Shown here piece after piece: positions 10,171-19,566 of a DNA stretch of 64,000 nucleotides. Origin of the DNA: Oscarella lobularis (taxonomy: Eukaryota; Porifera; Homoscleromorpha; Homosclerophorida; Oscarellidae). The position numbers and the translations under genes were made by a program. The stretch lies in contig NC_089180.1 in NCBI RefSeq assembly GCF_947507565.1, positions 1,612,001 through 1,676,000 on the forward strand, read 5' to 3'. Position 1 is the first letter of the stretch. Each line of letters starts with the position of its first letter. Below the pieces are notes generated by a model. That model saw nothing but the letters and a program-made list of their open reading frames with translations, made no database searches and was not told where the DNA came from.

Positions 10171-10443
10171 GCACATTGGGGTCCCAAGAAAATCGAACGC
10201 TGCCTCATGGACTGCTCCAATCGAACCGTACTTATTCAAAAAAATCTCGGCCTGCCGAACGGCTTGACGATCGACTACGCCGAACGTCGTCTCTACTGGA
10301 CCGATTCCCAAAATCATAAAATCGAATATTGACCTCGACGGTTCGAATCGACGCACGCTCTTTCAGGGCAGCAGTCTCGTCTGGCCGTTCGCCATCACCG
10401 TTCTCGGCGATTCCGTCTACTGGACGGACATCGATGAATTATT
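10171..10443 (+). pseudogene. LRP/LDL-receptor YWTD-propeller relic with frameshift
   Basis: After a TTTTAG acceptor, 10171-10329 reads [18 protein letters not shown], then [20 protein letters not shown], then HKIEY and an immediate TGA (10330). One base further on, the next frame continues the same protein: DLDGSNRRTLFQGSSL, then DSVYWTDIDE (10331-10440). These are two consecutive YWTD blades of an LRP- or LDLR-type beta-propeller, which in the family bind extracellular ligands. A single-base insertion (or two-base loss) after TAT breaks the frame. There is no EGF or LDL-A module around it, so this is an isolated, broken fragment. Confidence 0.8.
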
Positions 10444-10758
10444 TGTTGTGATGACGCTTCGATTTCTCACTTTGCTTTCGATAAGGCGTTTTCACGTCCC
10501 AGTTGTTCTTCTCCTCGCCGTTGTAGAGGTCTTCGGATAGGAGAGACTGTATGCGCGCGACATCGTTATTGTTCTAGATAGGGGCTCCCTTTTTTTCCTC
10601 CCTTTCTCTTCGTTATTCGGTGCCGAAACTTACGCGCGCGAGCAAGGTCGATATCGTCTCCAATGCGACGTGCGTAAAGCGTTCGCAGAGGCTCGCTAGC
10701 TTGCACGGATCGACGGCCATTCCATGTCGAAGATTTACGGGGACTCGTCGCCTGGAGC

Positions 10759-11840
10759 ATGGGCGACAACGAGGAGAAATTCGACGCTATTCTCATCTCT
10801 ATTGCACGTCAGCACGAAGGCGGAATCGAAGAGGTGTACGTCGTAGAGTTGCGCTATCGATTGCGAACGATTGTTTAGCTGCTCGACACGTTTTTCGGCT
10901 TCCTTCGACGAAAAACCGATTTCTTCGCGGGCGTCGGAAAAGAAAAAGCGGAAAAGGTGCATTCTGCAGATGAAAAATATTCCAACGCTATTGGAGGCTT
11001 CCTTAGATGGTTCTAGCGAAATTTCGCGAACATCAAAAATCGCACAGGTGACGTCAAATTCCGCTTAATTATTTACCTATTTTAAGATTTAATTTAGACG
11101 AAGATTAAAGCTGAGGAAGACGCTAGACGAGCCGAAGAGGAAGCGGCTAAAAAGGAAAAGCAAAGAAGGCAGAATCAGGCCCAAAAATCGTAGAATTACG
11201 AGATAAAGACGAAGAAGAAGTCCCAGCGGCTAAGACTTCAAAAAAAATCGGAGGATGCGAAGCCAACAAAAGAACAGACTCCACCCACTGAATCAAAATC
11301 AAAAGACCAAGATTCAGATGTAAGATGAGCATCTCCACTATTTTAATTAATTAATTAATTAATTAATAGAGTGAGACTGATCCTGAGGAGAAAGGAAAGC
11401 TGAGGCCTAACTCTGGTAATGGTGGTGGTGATTATGATCACTATAAATGGACACAGGTATTGTGTACTACCTATATAGACTCTTTCTCCTCTATTGAACC
11501 CTTTCTTGGCTAGACCTTGGGTGAAGTTGATGTGCACGTTTCCCTCAAGGCTTCCTTTCCCGTTCGAAGTCGCGACGTCGTTTGCAACATTCAGCAGAGC
11601 GTCAGTCCAAACAAAAATCAATAATTGGTTTATTTATTTATTTATTTATTTTTGCAGCATCTTACCATTGGACTCAAGGGCTTCGATCCAATAGCAAGCG
11701 GTCTTCTTAACGGAAAGGTATAGAGACGATTTTCTCTGTTGCAGTGTATGGATATGGATACTCTTCCCCTATAGGTCAAAGTAGAAGAAAGTTTTTGGAC
11801 TCTCGAAGATAAGAAACTCGTTGTTATTCACTTAGAAAAG
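10759..11840 (+). pseudogene. NUDC: NUDC nuclear-distribution protein, 5' part, two frameshifts
   Basis: NUDC is a CS-domain co-chaperone acting with dynein/LIS1. Exons: 10759-10833 (start ATG, MGDNEEKFDAILISIARQHE), 10879-~10956 (LLDTFFGFLRRKTDFFAG), 11007-11047, 11098-~11340, 11370-11456, 11514-11600, 11658-11717, 11775-11840. The charged coiled region (KAEEDARRAEEEAAKKEK) and the CS domain (KWTQ, TLGEVDVHVSLKASFPVRS, LVVIHLEK) are clear. Two one-base losses are needed to keep frame: near 11040, after CAAAAATC, and near 11161, in an AAAA run before KKAESGPKIVELRDKD. The last ~65 residues of the family (beginning near the INKMEWW motif) are absent; the gene runs instead into foreign exons. 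Confidence 0.85.
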
Positions 11841-11887
11841 GTACACCTTCCTTGAAAAATTCAAAATCTTCACGCGTTCTCCCTCAG

Positions 11888-11940
11888 GCATTGGAGATAA
11901 GCAGAACTGTAGTACAAAGGCTGTATGCGTTGTTATACAG
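11888..11940 (+). CDS. Orphan 53-bp exon between NUDC and GNL2 parts
   Basis: Bounded by CCCTCAG and GTGATT; encodes ALEISRTVVQRLYALLYR. It fits neither NUDC nor GNL2, and its origin is unknown. Confidence 0.3.
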
Positions 11941-12021
11941 GTGATTGATTCTTTTTACGTCTTGATTCAGGTACATTGATCCATTAGAATTTGGAGATGG
12001 CTACATGTTTTTTGTCTACAG

Positions 12022-12150
12022 GTTGTGGATGCACGAGATCCCATGGGAACAAGATCAGCTCACATTGAGAAATACCTGAGAAAAGAAAAAGTCTACAAGC
12101 ACCTCATTTTCATATTGAATAAATGTGATCTAGTCCCAACTTGGGTTACA
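12022..12150 (+). pseudogene. GNL2: Single exon of nucleolar GTPase GNL2/NOG2
   Basis: After CTACAG, 43 codons read [19 protein letters not shown]... and end [17 protein letters not shown]. This is the start of the circularly permuted GTPase domain of NOG2 (G4 motif NKCD) used in 60S ribosome assembly. The following G5, G1, G2 and G3 motifs are missing. It ends at a GTAAG donor sequence exactly where the PINK1-like frame begins, so it is a lone exon set in a chimera. Confidence 0.85.
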
Positions 12151-12153
12151 GTA

Positions 12154-12876
12154 AGAACATTGTCCGTTTGTACGCTTTTTTCTATGAGAGAATCGATTCA
12201 AGTCAATTCCCCGACCTTCCTCCTGAAGTGGCAGAGGAAGCTCGTGCGCTTTCGCTTTTCCTTGTGTTAGAAGACCACCCCAACACACTGGAAGCTGTTA
12301 TACAGATTGCCAGACAAGAAAACAAGCTAACGGTGCGTAGCAATACTTAGCCAACGAGAAAATGATTATTTTCCTTAGGTAGGAAAAGTTCTGGAATGGA
12401 CTTTTCAGATGCTGAGCGGAGTTAATCATCTCTCTGAAAACTTCGTCGTTCATCGCGACCTCAAACTCAACAACATATTGGTATCTGGAAATGGAACTTT
12501 AAAGATCTGTGACTTGGGCACTGCAATTGAATTGGATGATCAAATGAAGCTTTTGCACCATGTAGGTGGAAGTCTTGGAGGAAACTCGGCTCACATGGCT
12601 CCAGAAATTTTAAATGCATTACCAAATTCTTTAGTTGATTGCAGCCGTCAAGATATATGGGTGGTAGGAGTTTTGATTCACGAGATTTGCGGCCAGCGCC
12701 CATTTGCCAAATTGGACCAAAGAGGCTACAAAACGTACGACATTCCAAAGCTACCAAGACTAGATCGAGACTTTCCTCAGGAGTTCTGCACACTCGTCAA
12801 CTCTCTTTTGGACTTGAAGCCAGAGCTAAGACCTAGTGCTGACGTGGCTGTTTCAAAGATAGAAACGTTGCTGTAA
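12154..12876 (+). CDS. PINK1-like protein kinase, C-terminal part
   Basis: Exons 12154-12332 and 12379-12876 join in frame. The sequence starts [18 protein letters not shown], carries the acidic/Pro linker and [10 protein letters not shown], then QMLSGVNHL. The catalytic motifs follow: [16 protein letters not shown] (DLG where DFG is usual), the [11 protein letters not shown] activation segment, and the [18 protein letters not shown] helix. The GGNxxxMAPE motif and layout match PINK1, the mitophagy kinase. The N-lobe with the glycine loop and VAIK lysine, plus the mitochondrial targeting peptide, are absent, so this copy cannot be a full kinase unless upstream exons lie elsewhere. Stop at 12874. 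Confidence 0.8.
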
Positions 12877-13240
12877 AGTATGTCCTACTATCCAAATTGG
12901 CAAAACTTTTCTTCTTTCACTCAACTATTCTAACTGAACATCAAGGTACGTACAGTTGGAAAAGTATTAGTCTAGTCTAGTGCCAAGATTTACGACTTTC
13001 CCTTCCTTTTTCCACCTCGTGTGGACGGCAGTACCGTTTTCGACCCTAATTACGTACATTTCTGTGTCTGTAGACAAAGAGATTTCGAATAAGAGGATTT
13101 GAGACGCGTTCGAGCGTTTTCGGCCGCGTTGGGAAGCTTGGAAAGCGACGATACACACCGGACGCTCGAAAAGGGCTTCGTTGGCGTCCAAGGAAACAGA
13201 GAACAGCATTTTTAATACGGGGTATCTACGCGAGCCCGTT
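12877..13240. other. Intergenic; one weak minus-strand frame
   Basis: A minus frame 13209-12967 stays open for 80 codons (MLFSVSLDANEALFERP...) and could be the first exon of an unidentified gene. No family recognised; low weight. Confidence 0.25.
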
Positions 13241-13257
13241 TGTCGAAAAATGTCCTT

Positions 13258-13700
13258 TTCTATCTTGCAGCACTACTTTACGTAGCAGCAGCGAGCTGCA
13301 AAGAAGGAAGCGAAACAGATTGCTCTCTAAACGGCGTCTGCTGGACGGGAGACCGATGCAACCACCTCAAACTTCGTCCGCCGGGTCGCGCCGAACCACA
13401 CGGCTACTTCAACGGCACCATCCTGATGTGAGGCGGAGACGTCATCTACGAAAACGGCACCTATCACGGCTTCGTCCACGGCACGTTCACCACGCCCCCA
13501 TTCAACGAATCGGACAATTACGAATGCCACACGGCTATAGTTCGTTTGGAAGGCGAAACACCAGCCGGCTCATTCAGATTCGTCGAAACAATCATACCTG
13601 CATTTCACCACGAAGCTCACGCTATTCGAGCTCCGGATGGAACGGTGCTCATCAGTGTACAGTCACTACACTGTACAGTAGTGGACGTGAAATGGGGGTG
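13258..13700 (+). pseudogene. EGF-linked GH43-like propeller protein relic with nonsense codon
   Basis: Frame 13258-13428 reads CKEGSETDCSLNGVC, GDRCNHLKL and PHGYFNGTILM, then TGA at 13429. The same frame continues GGDVIYENGTYHGFVHGT, CHTAIVRLEG and IIPAFHHEAHAIRAPDGT. The DCSLNGVC start and the downstream HGF/PxFxHxxxxxRAPDGT blades match a family of secreted five-bladed propeller (GH43-like) proteins of marine animals and algae. In those a Trp-Gly-Gly sits where TGA-Gly-Gly is found here, so the stop looks like TGG changed to TGA. The EGF-like tail after the first Cys pair also seems shortened. Function of the family is not known to me. Confidence 0.6.
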
Positions 13701-14257
13701 ACCATTGCCTGGGGCGATTATCTTTGAGTATAGCTGCTTAGCTTCCCTACGTCATTTTATTATATCGTCGCGATTCCGGCTCTTACTGTACGCGTTGCTG
13801 ATCGAGTAAAATAGCAGAGACGGTAGTAAACTCTGGCGGCAGAGGCCTGAATCGGTCGCGAGGACGGTTTCTTTCCTTTTTCAGGGGTGCGCGATATCAT
13901 TCTCGGGGCGGGCCTAAAGAGGTCTCTAGTAAAAACCCAGATGCCGTGTCAAGATTCGGCAATTTAATTGCTAATGAGATTAGCGTGCGTTCCCTCCTTG
14001 GATCCGGGGCATTGATGAGTTCGCGATGCGTTACTCGATGCGTTTCGTTCGCTTTTCGCGGGAAACTAGCGTACGCTAGAAACGATCTCAGCGCAGCGGC
14101 CACCTGATTATCGGAGCGCAGCGATTGGGTGCCGACGAAGTAGTGAATTTCGTCCGTTTCGGCTGTCCGGGCGCTAATCGCTCGGCCCTTATATCAAGAC
14201 ATTTTAACGGAAGAATTAGAATAGCACGAAGGCCGAACCTGAGATTCTAAGCTGTAA
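13701..14257. other. Intergenic, no feature seen
   Basis: GC-balanced sequence without a recognisable coding exon or repeat. Confidence 0.4.
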
Positions 14258-15209
14258 ATGACAGGAGAATCTTCGTCCATAACCGGGATAATTTACGCGC
14301 CAACCCGGATAAAATGGCGACGTTCAAACGTGTTGGCTGTTCAAAAACAGCTCGCAGCGAACGATCGAGCGCTATTTCGTCAGCCAGACAGGACATTCGA
14401 ATTCGGTTGCAGGCACGCGCGCTCTAGAAATCGCCAGAAGACGCGAAAAACGGAGCGAACGCCTTCAAAAGCGAAGAAACGGCTCCTCGTCGATCTAAGC
14501 AACGACGCGGAAAAGACGAAAGAAACTCCAGCTATCGCAACGACGCTCGTCATCGATCAGGAAGGGGGCCCCACTAAAAAAACGTCGATTTCAACCGAAT
14601 TCGACGATTCGCTCAACGACAGCGCGCGCTTTCGATCGACAGCGAAAAAAAATTCCACCACTATTTACATCCGACGAGACATCCGGGTACCTGCGTCGCC
14701 ATGTCGACGTGAAACGCACGGCTTCGCGCGAATTGACGCTAAAACTCGAACGAAAGAGCCGCGTCATCGAGTGCATACTCAGAGACGACTGGTCCTACAG
14801 GGAAATCCGCCCGAAAGACGTAGTTAGCAATTCCTACGCTAGTCCAATCGTTCTTGACCGTTCATCCGAGTCCTTCCTCGTTCTCGAGCCCGTCTCTCTC
14901 TTTTGTCTGTTACCTCGGTTGCCATGGCAACGCGATGTTCGCGCCGGTCTAATGTGGCGAGTCGATCCACCATCTCTCGTGCATGAAGCCTTTGAAGCGT
15001 CGCTCAAATCGGGCGAGTTCGGCCGACGAGAAGCTGAAATTTCTCTCGAAGAAAAACTGAAAAAATTGAAATGGATGGAGTCTCTTTACGCGCTAAATAT
15101 GAGCAAAGTCGACGCTCTAGATTCCGCTAAAGAATTCGTTTCTAATTTCGGTAAATTCGCTGACGACTTTTTTGGTGGGCGCGGCTCTCAGGTTCATATC
15201 AAAAAGTGA
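14258..15209 (+). CDS. Unrecognised basic protein, probably one gene with a frameshift
   Basis: The first frame (14258-~14650) starts MTGESSSITGIIYAP and is Lys/Arg/Thr-rich. At an eight-A run (14644-14652) the coding character passes to another frame, PPLFTSDETSGYLRRHVDVK..., which continues to a stop at 15207-15209. The C-terminal 100 residues (HEAFEASLKSGEFGRREAEI, LEEKLKKLKWMESLYALNM, NFGKFADDFFGG) are clearly protein-like and partly coiled-coil. A one-base slip in the A run would join the frames into ~315 residues. No family recognised. Confidence 0.5.
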
Positions 15210-15347
15210 GCCACATAAAGAAGGAAGAATTAAAAATAAATAATTTTTTCCGATATTAATTAAATTTAATGTCATTATAAGTAAAAACACATCTTGATGA
15301 CTTACTTAATTAATCTATAAACGCAACAATCTTTTCGAAACTCCAAG

Positions 15348-16621
15348 CTAGATGCTATAGACTGCCCTAAGAGATGCAACGACCTTGACTATGGGCAGAA
15401 AGATAGCCATCCAAATAGGCAAGCTGTAGTACTGCAGGTAGTAAATGACATCCGTAACTTGAACAATACCGAAGACGTTGAGAACTCCAGGCGTCATAGG
15501 AGGCAAATAGAGGACAGTCCAATAGTGCTCGATCACGTAATAATGAGTCAAATCGAGAGAAGACAAATCCATTCCATTCTAAAAAGGACCTATTTGAATT
15601 TCTGATTAACATCGTTTATATAACAATTTGGTACCATTTCCTTGATGAAATTTCTAACGGTTTTCCGAATAGCATCTTCGAGAAGATGAGCCTTGACAAG
15701 AAAGTAGAGTCCTAGACTTGTCAAGACGAGAACAGCCACAAGCAGACTAATCCTAGTACAATCAGTGCTCAGCTATGAAATATGGAGCACCTGAGAACCT
15801 ACCACGCTTTGATCCTTCTGGGAGTCAGACGATTTTTTGCCAGAATGTTGTCATAGAGATGCCAAAGCAAGGCAGTGATCCCACACTAACAAAAAAAAAA
15901 AAAGAAGATTTCAATTTTGAACGTTGGGCTTTTTTCTTTACTCACCGTGTAAAGCAGACAGAGCATCCAATCAAAAAAATTTGCATCCGACCACGAATAG
16001 ACCAGATCTCTATCAATTTTATCCTAAAGAAAGACTGAAACCGACAGGACGCATCCAAAGCAGCCTCCTCACCATAAGCGTCGAAAGATTACCATGCCAA
16101 GTGAGAACAGATTCGCGAAACGAGGCGTTATCAGTCAAGCGATATTTTCCACTGAAGCCTCTCATTTCTTCGGTGTAACGAGTCAGTTTAGTCATAGCAT
16201 CTCCTAGGAAACCAATAAACGCTCCTACGTCATTGTTATTTTTAATTCGATTACCGTGGATTGCAATGACCGTCGCGCACATGCACAAAATTAGGGCGAG
16301 GCATAAAGCGCCGAGAAATATGACGTCATTGCGACTCAGTCTCATGTCGTCCATTGCCGGCCACATGGTCACGCCTCCGCCGACGAGCGGCTTCGATTTC
16401 GATTCGAGGTGCTTTGCCATTAGTTCGCGTCGGCGAGTCGCCACGTGATGCTGCTGGTTTTTTAACTGAGCAAGCGTCGGGCTAACTGGCTTGCCATCCG
16501 CTTCGCATTCTTTCTCGATGTCGTCATCGATCCACTCTTGCACTGCAGAACCCGGACGCAGCGTTCGGAACGAGCCCCTACGCCGTCGACCAGTATCCGT
16601 GCGTCGACGGTTATGTACCAT
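15348..16621 (-). CDS. Multi-pass membrane protein, 352 aa, five exons
   Basis: Exons 16621-16073, 16023-15946, 15885-15803, 15752-15635 and 15578-15348 join in phase to a TAG stop. The N-terminal ~120 residues are basic and charged (MVHNRRRTDTGRRRRGSF..., LMAKHLESKSKP) and probably cytosolic. Hydrophobic stretches follow: DVIFLGALCLALILCMCATV (exon 1), LLVAVLVLTSLGLYFLVKA (exon 4) and LPIWMAIFLPIVKVVASL (C-terminus), with weaker ones between. That suggests three or four membrane segments. I do not recognise the family. The phasing is clean with no stop, so it is likely intact. Start is the only ATG in frame before the charged region. Confidence 0.75.
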
Positions 16622-16669
16622 TTCGATTGTAACCGTCCCGGATTATCCGTGCCAAAAAGGCGTTCACTC

Positions 16670-16670
<1 letters not shown>

Positions 16671-16719
<49 letters not shown>

Positions 16720-16722
16720 GTT
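16671..16722. repeat. (TAGA)n microsatellite
   Basis: About 13 perfect copies of TAGA just upstream of the membrane-protein gene. Confidence 0.97.
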
Positions 16723-16890
16723 TTATTTTAGTACGGAAAACCATTAGCTCAGAGGCCAATCTTCCTGGTACCGTACATCAAAGAAAACGAAATCTCTAGA
16801 GATAAATAAAAGCCACTATATCAGGTAAGCCATACCTACAGTAACCCCCTAAGTAAGGAAGGGAGCGAGTTCGTTGAAAGAGCGATCGCG

Positions 16891-17880
16891 CTATATACTC
16901 AATGTAAACACGCCGTGGGTCTGTCTCTGATGACATATTTTGTACAGGACAATTTTTATTGATAAAAATTTTTCTACTAGGAGGAGGAGACAAAACGTTT
17001 CAAGCGTGTCCATATTGATCGATGGGAGCGATTTTTGTGGCCTCGTCTCCAATTGCTCGTCTCCAATTGCTTTCTGCCTCAATCGTTCAAGTCGCTTCTT
17101 TCTCTCGTAGTAGATCTTGGCCTTTGCCTTTCGCTTTTCCTCCAACGTACCAATGATATCTTGGTATTTCCAGCCCACTTCGTGTGAGAGACGATCCAGA
17201 ACGCAAAACTGAAAAAAAAAACAATATTAATTTGATTTTTAGATTATTTTGACGTCACTCACCCTTCGACATGGCTTCAGTTTGAGAACTCTGAATGCCG
17301 CTGGAACGACCATTCGCTTTTTCGGAGGTGGGACTCCATCAAAGACTTTGAGTCGATTTAGAACTTCTGTGCCTCGAGTCGTCTTGTGAGGAATCATACC
17401 TAGAAATAGGACGTCATCAAACGTCGTGACGTCAGTGTGGGCCGTGTACCTCGAACAGTCTTGAACAAAACGCGACTCGGTGCGCCGAAGTGAAAGGGGC
17501 CCCGCTTTCGAATGACGTTGCAACGCTTTCGAAGGTAGCTCAGAACCTTGACTAAGAAGAGAAAAAAGCCTATTCCAAGCTCTGTTACGCGAATTCGACG
17601 ACGATTTACGTTTATTTCGATAGAACGAGCCGCTGATGTTGATCTGTTCGCATCGAACGACGACAATTCGTTGACCTAATGATGTCGAGTGAGTGCGATC
17701 GACGTCGAATGACGATTTCTTACCGTTCAAAATGCTTTTTGCTATGATCGACGCCAAACGACCGATTAGGTGACCTTTCGCGTCGATAACGACGAGCTAG
17801 AAACGCCATTTATTAATTCTCCACGCGAGCGCGGCCGCGAATAAGAGCGAAAAGCGCGATTAGGATTGTTTGAGCCATGT
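16891..17880 (-). CDS. RPL13A: Ribosomal protein L13a (uL13)
   Basis: Component of the 60S subunit. Exons 17796-17724, 17675-17610, 17551-17450, 17399-17263 and 17208-16891 join in phase: [84 protein letters not shown], then [20 protein letters not shown] and the basic tail. All match eukaryotic uL13. The initiator exon is not certain: an ATG at 17876-17878 (MAQTI...) is well placed, but no standard GT donor fits. The C-terminus reads past the usual end by about 24 residues to a stop at 16891; a splice or small indel near 16990 may be missed. Confidence 0.9.
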
Positions 17881-18025
17881 GGTGGGCCTCAACTCACTCA
17901 CTCAAAGGGGGCCCCCCACGCAGCCGATCGTTTCATTGTTCGATAGCTCAACTGACCTTCTCGAAACCCATTCGACGAGACGACGCAGCTAGGAGTGTTT
18001 TCACGCGCAGAAGCAAGCACGATAT

Positions 18026-18217
18026 TTGCGGTTAGCGCACGTTATCGGGGAAATGGCCGATTGGAGCCTGAATGAGCAGCTGGTGGAAAAATTGCAACTC
18101 TATTGCTTTGAAGTACTTCGAGGAACGAAGCGAGACGATCTAATCGATCTTTTGACTTCTACAATCGTCGTCAGAACGCTGACGAAAGCGTCTTCACGTG
18201 ATGGTAGTAGAACTTAG
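18026..18217 (+). CDS. Exon of unidentified gene fused upstream of XRN1 part
   Basis: Open frame with MADWSLNEQLVEKLQLYCFE and DDLIDLLTSTIVVRTLTKAS, ending near a GATG|GTAGTAG donor at about 18202. Helical, acidic, no family recognised. It splices in phase into the XRN1-like GYINE exon, yet it does not resemble the sequence that precedes GYINE in XRN1. Confidence 0.4.
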   Translation: MRLAHVIGEMADWSLNEQLVEKLQLYCFEVLRGTKRDDLIDLLTSTIVVRTLTKASSRDGSRT

Positions 18218-18249
18218 CTACAATGAAGTCAAATACTATTTAGTTTCTA

Positions 18250-18961
18250 TTAGGATATATCAATGAAGGCGGCGTGTTGAATTTGAAGAGATTTGAAACG
18301 TATTTGAAGGTCCTGTCCAAGGTTAATGAAAATACATCACGTGCGTCATAAGATTGCGGGAAATGATTCTATATTCTTTTTCAGTTTGATTTTGAGCAGT
18401 TTGACTCCATGTGGACAGACTTGCGATATCTGGAGGAAGGAAAGCGGGGCAGATCTCGTAAATCCAAACAAAAGGTACAAATAAATAAAAAATAAATTAA
18501 CAAATAATTAATATAATTTGAAGAATTCCAAACCCGACGAGTTTGAAGAAATGGGCTTGGCCTCCTTATTTAGCGGCAACGATACGAAATTTAGTTTGCT
18601 ACTACCTGACGTCCCGGATCCCGATTTCAGTGATGACGTCGAGGACAAGGACGACGACGAAGAGAACGAAGATGACGAAATTGACGTCATCAATGAAAAA
18701 GATGACGTTCTCGTTCAAGGACTCCCGGATGCTTTTAAAGATCGAGGCGGGCTCTTTGCGTTGGAATTTGCCCAACGCAAGAAAACGTACTATAGGGAAA
18801 AACTCGGATTTGATGACGTCGACTGGTAGAATTAATTAATTAATTAATTAATTAATTAATTAATATTTTTGGTTTTCTAGTGGGGCTTTGAAGGAGCAGT
18901 CCAAGTGCTACGTTGTTGCTATTCAGTGGATTTTGCATTATTATTTCAACGGGGTTCAATC
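18250..18961 (+). pseudogene. XRN1: XRN1 5'-3' exoribonuclease, internal fragment
   Basis: XRN1 degrades decapped mRNA. Exons: ~18250-18310 (GYINEGGVLNLKRFETYLK), ~18386-18475 (FDFEQFDSMWTDLRYLEEGK), ~18527-18828 (acidic Asp/Glu run, then FAQRKKTYYREKLGFDDV), and ~18881-18971 (CYVVAIQWILHYYFNGVQSW). The order and motifs match the helical region after the catalytic core of XRN1. The metal-binding nuclease core before GYINE and the WxYPYHYAPF segment after QSWSW are both missing. Introns are AATT-rich, with (TTAA)n tracts. It is a truncated internal piece, not a working gene. Confidence 0.85.
18834..18863. repeat. (TTAA)n intronic tract
   Basis: AATTAATTAATT runs fill this XRN1-like intron, and also occur at 11341-11368 and 18991-19016, a recurring intron composition in this genome. 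Confidence 0.9.
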
Positions 18962-19037
18962 ATGGAGTTGGTAAGTTAATTTTCAATGATTTAATTAATT
19001 AATTAATTAATTAATTATTGGATTTCTTTTTTGAAGG

Positions 19038-19490
19038 CGGCTCCAAGAGGATCGCTAGCGTCAACGTCATCATCGTCAACGGACAAAGCAAATTGTGAGT
19101 AAGAAATTACACGTGAAGACATAGGATCCAATAATAAACTTCTATTTATTTCCTAGACATCTCTACTCGTCACTCGTCAAGCGCAGTCCAGTTCCTGCTC
19201 GTTCGGTGTCCGCATAGGAAGTCGCGTGTGCAGCGCTGCGGATCTCGACGTCAGCATGACGAAGTTGGCGTTGAAGGAGAAGGAGGCGAACGACGACACG
19301 ACGTCGTTGAGCGTCAACGGAGCGTCCGAATCAGAATCGGATATAGTGAAGGAAAAGGTAGGGAAATCCTATGAAATTTGCGAGAGGCTATTTTTCACTT
19401 TTTTTTTCAGTGCGTGACGTCACGTTCGTCGATTCGCCTGTCAAGCAAAAGATAAGTGCCAGTTCGCCTGTATTTCAACAAAGAAAAGAC
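19038..19490 (+). CDS. Unidentified low-complexity exons bordering the satellite
   Basis: Ser/Thr- and Glu/Lys-rich frames (MTKLALKEKEANDDTTSLS) with donor-like GGTAGGG near 19357 and an exon 19411-19490 (DVTFVDSPVKQKISASSPVF) ending at GGTAAGT. Plausible exons of one gene whose continuation is cut by the satellite starting near 19567. No family recognised. Confidence 0.3.
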
Positions 19491-19566
19491 GGTAAGTCGA
19501 GAGAAGGCGTCAGTCGCGTGCCCGTCGTAAGAAGCCACGCCCGTCCCAGCTCGACCACCAGCGGCA

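Noticed and set aside
13429-13431. Selenocysteine codon
   Set aside because: Relatives carry Trp, not Cys or Sec, at this place, and I see no convincing downstream SECIS hairpin.
13656-13682. Palindrome-like ACTGTACAGT near the end of the propeller relic
   Set aside because: Short and imperfect; no repeat copies nearby, so no more than a chance dyad.
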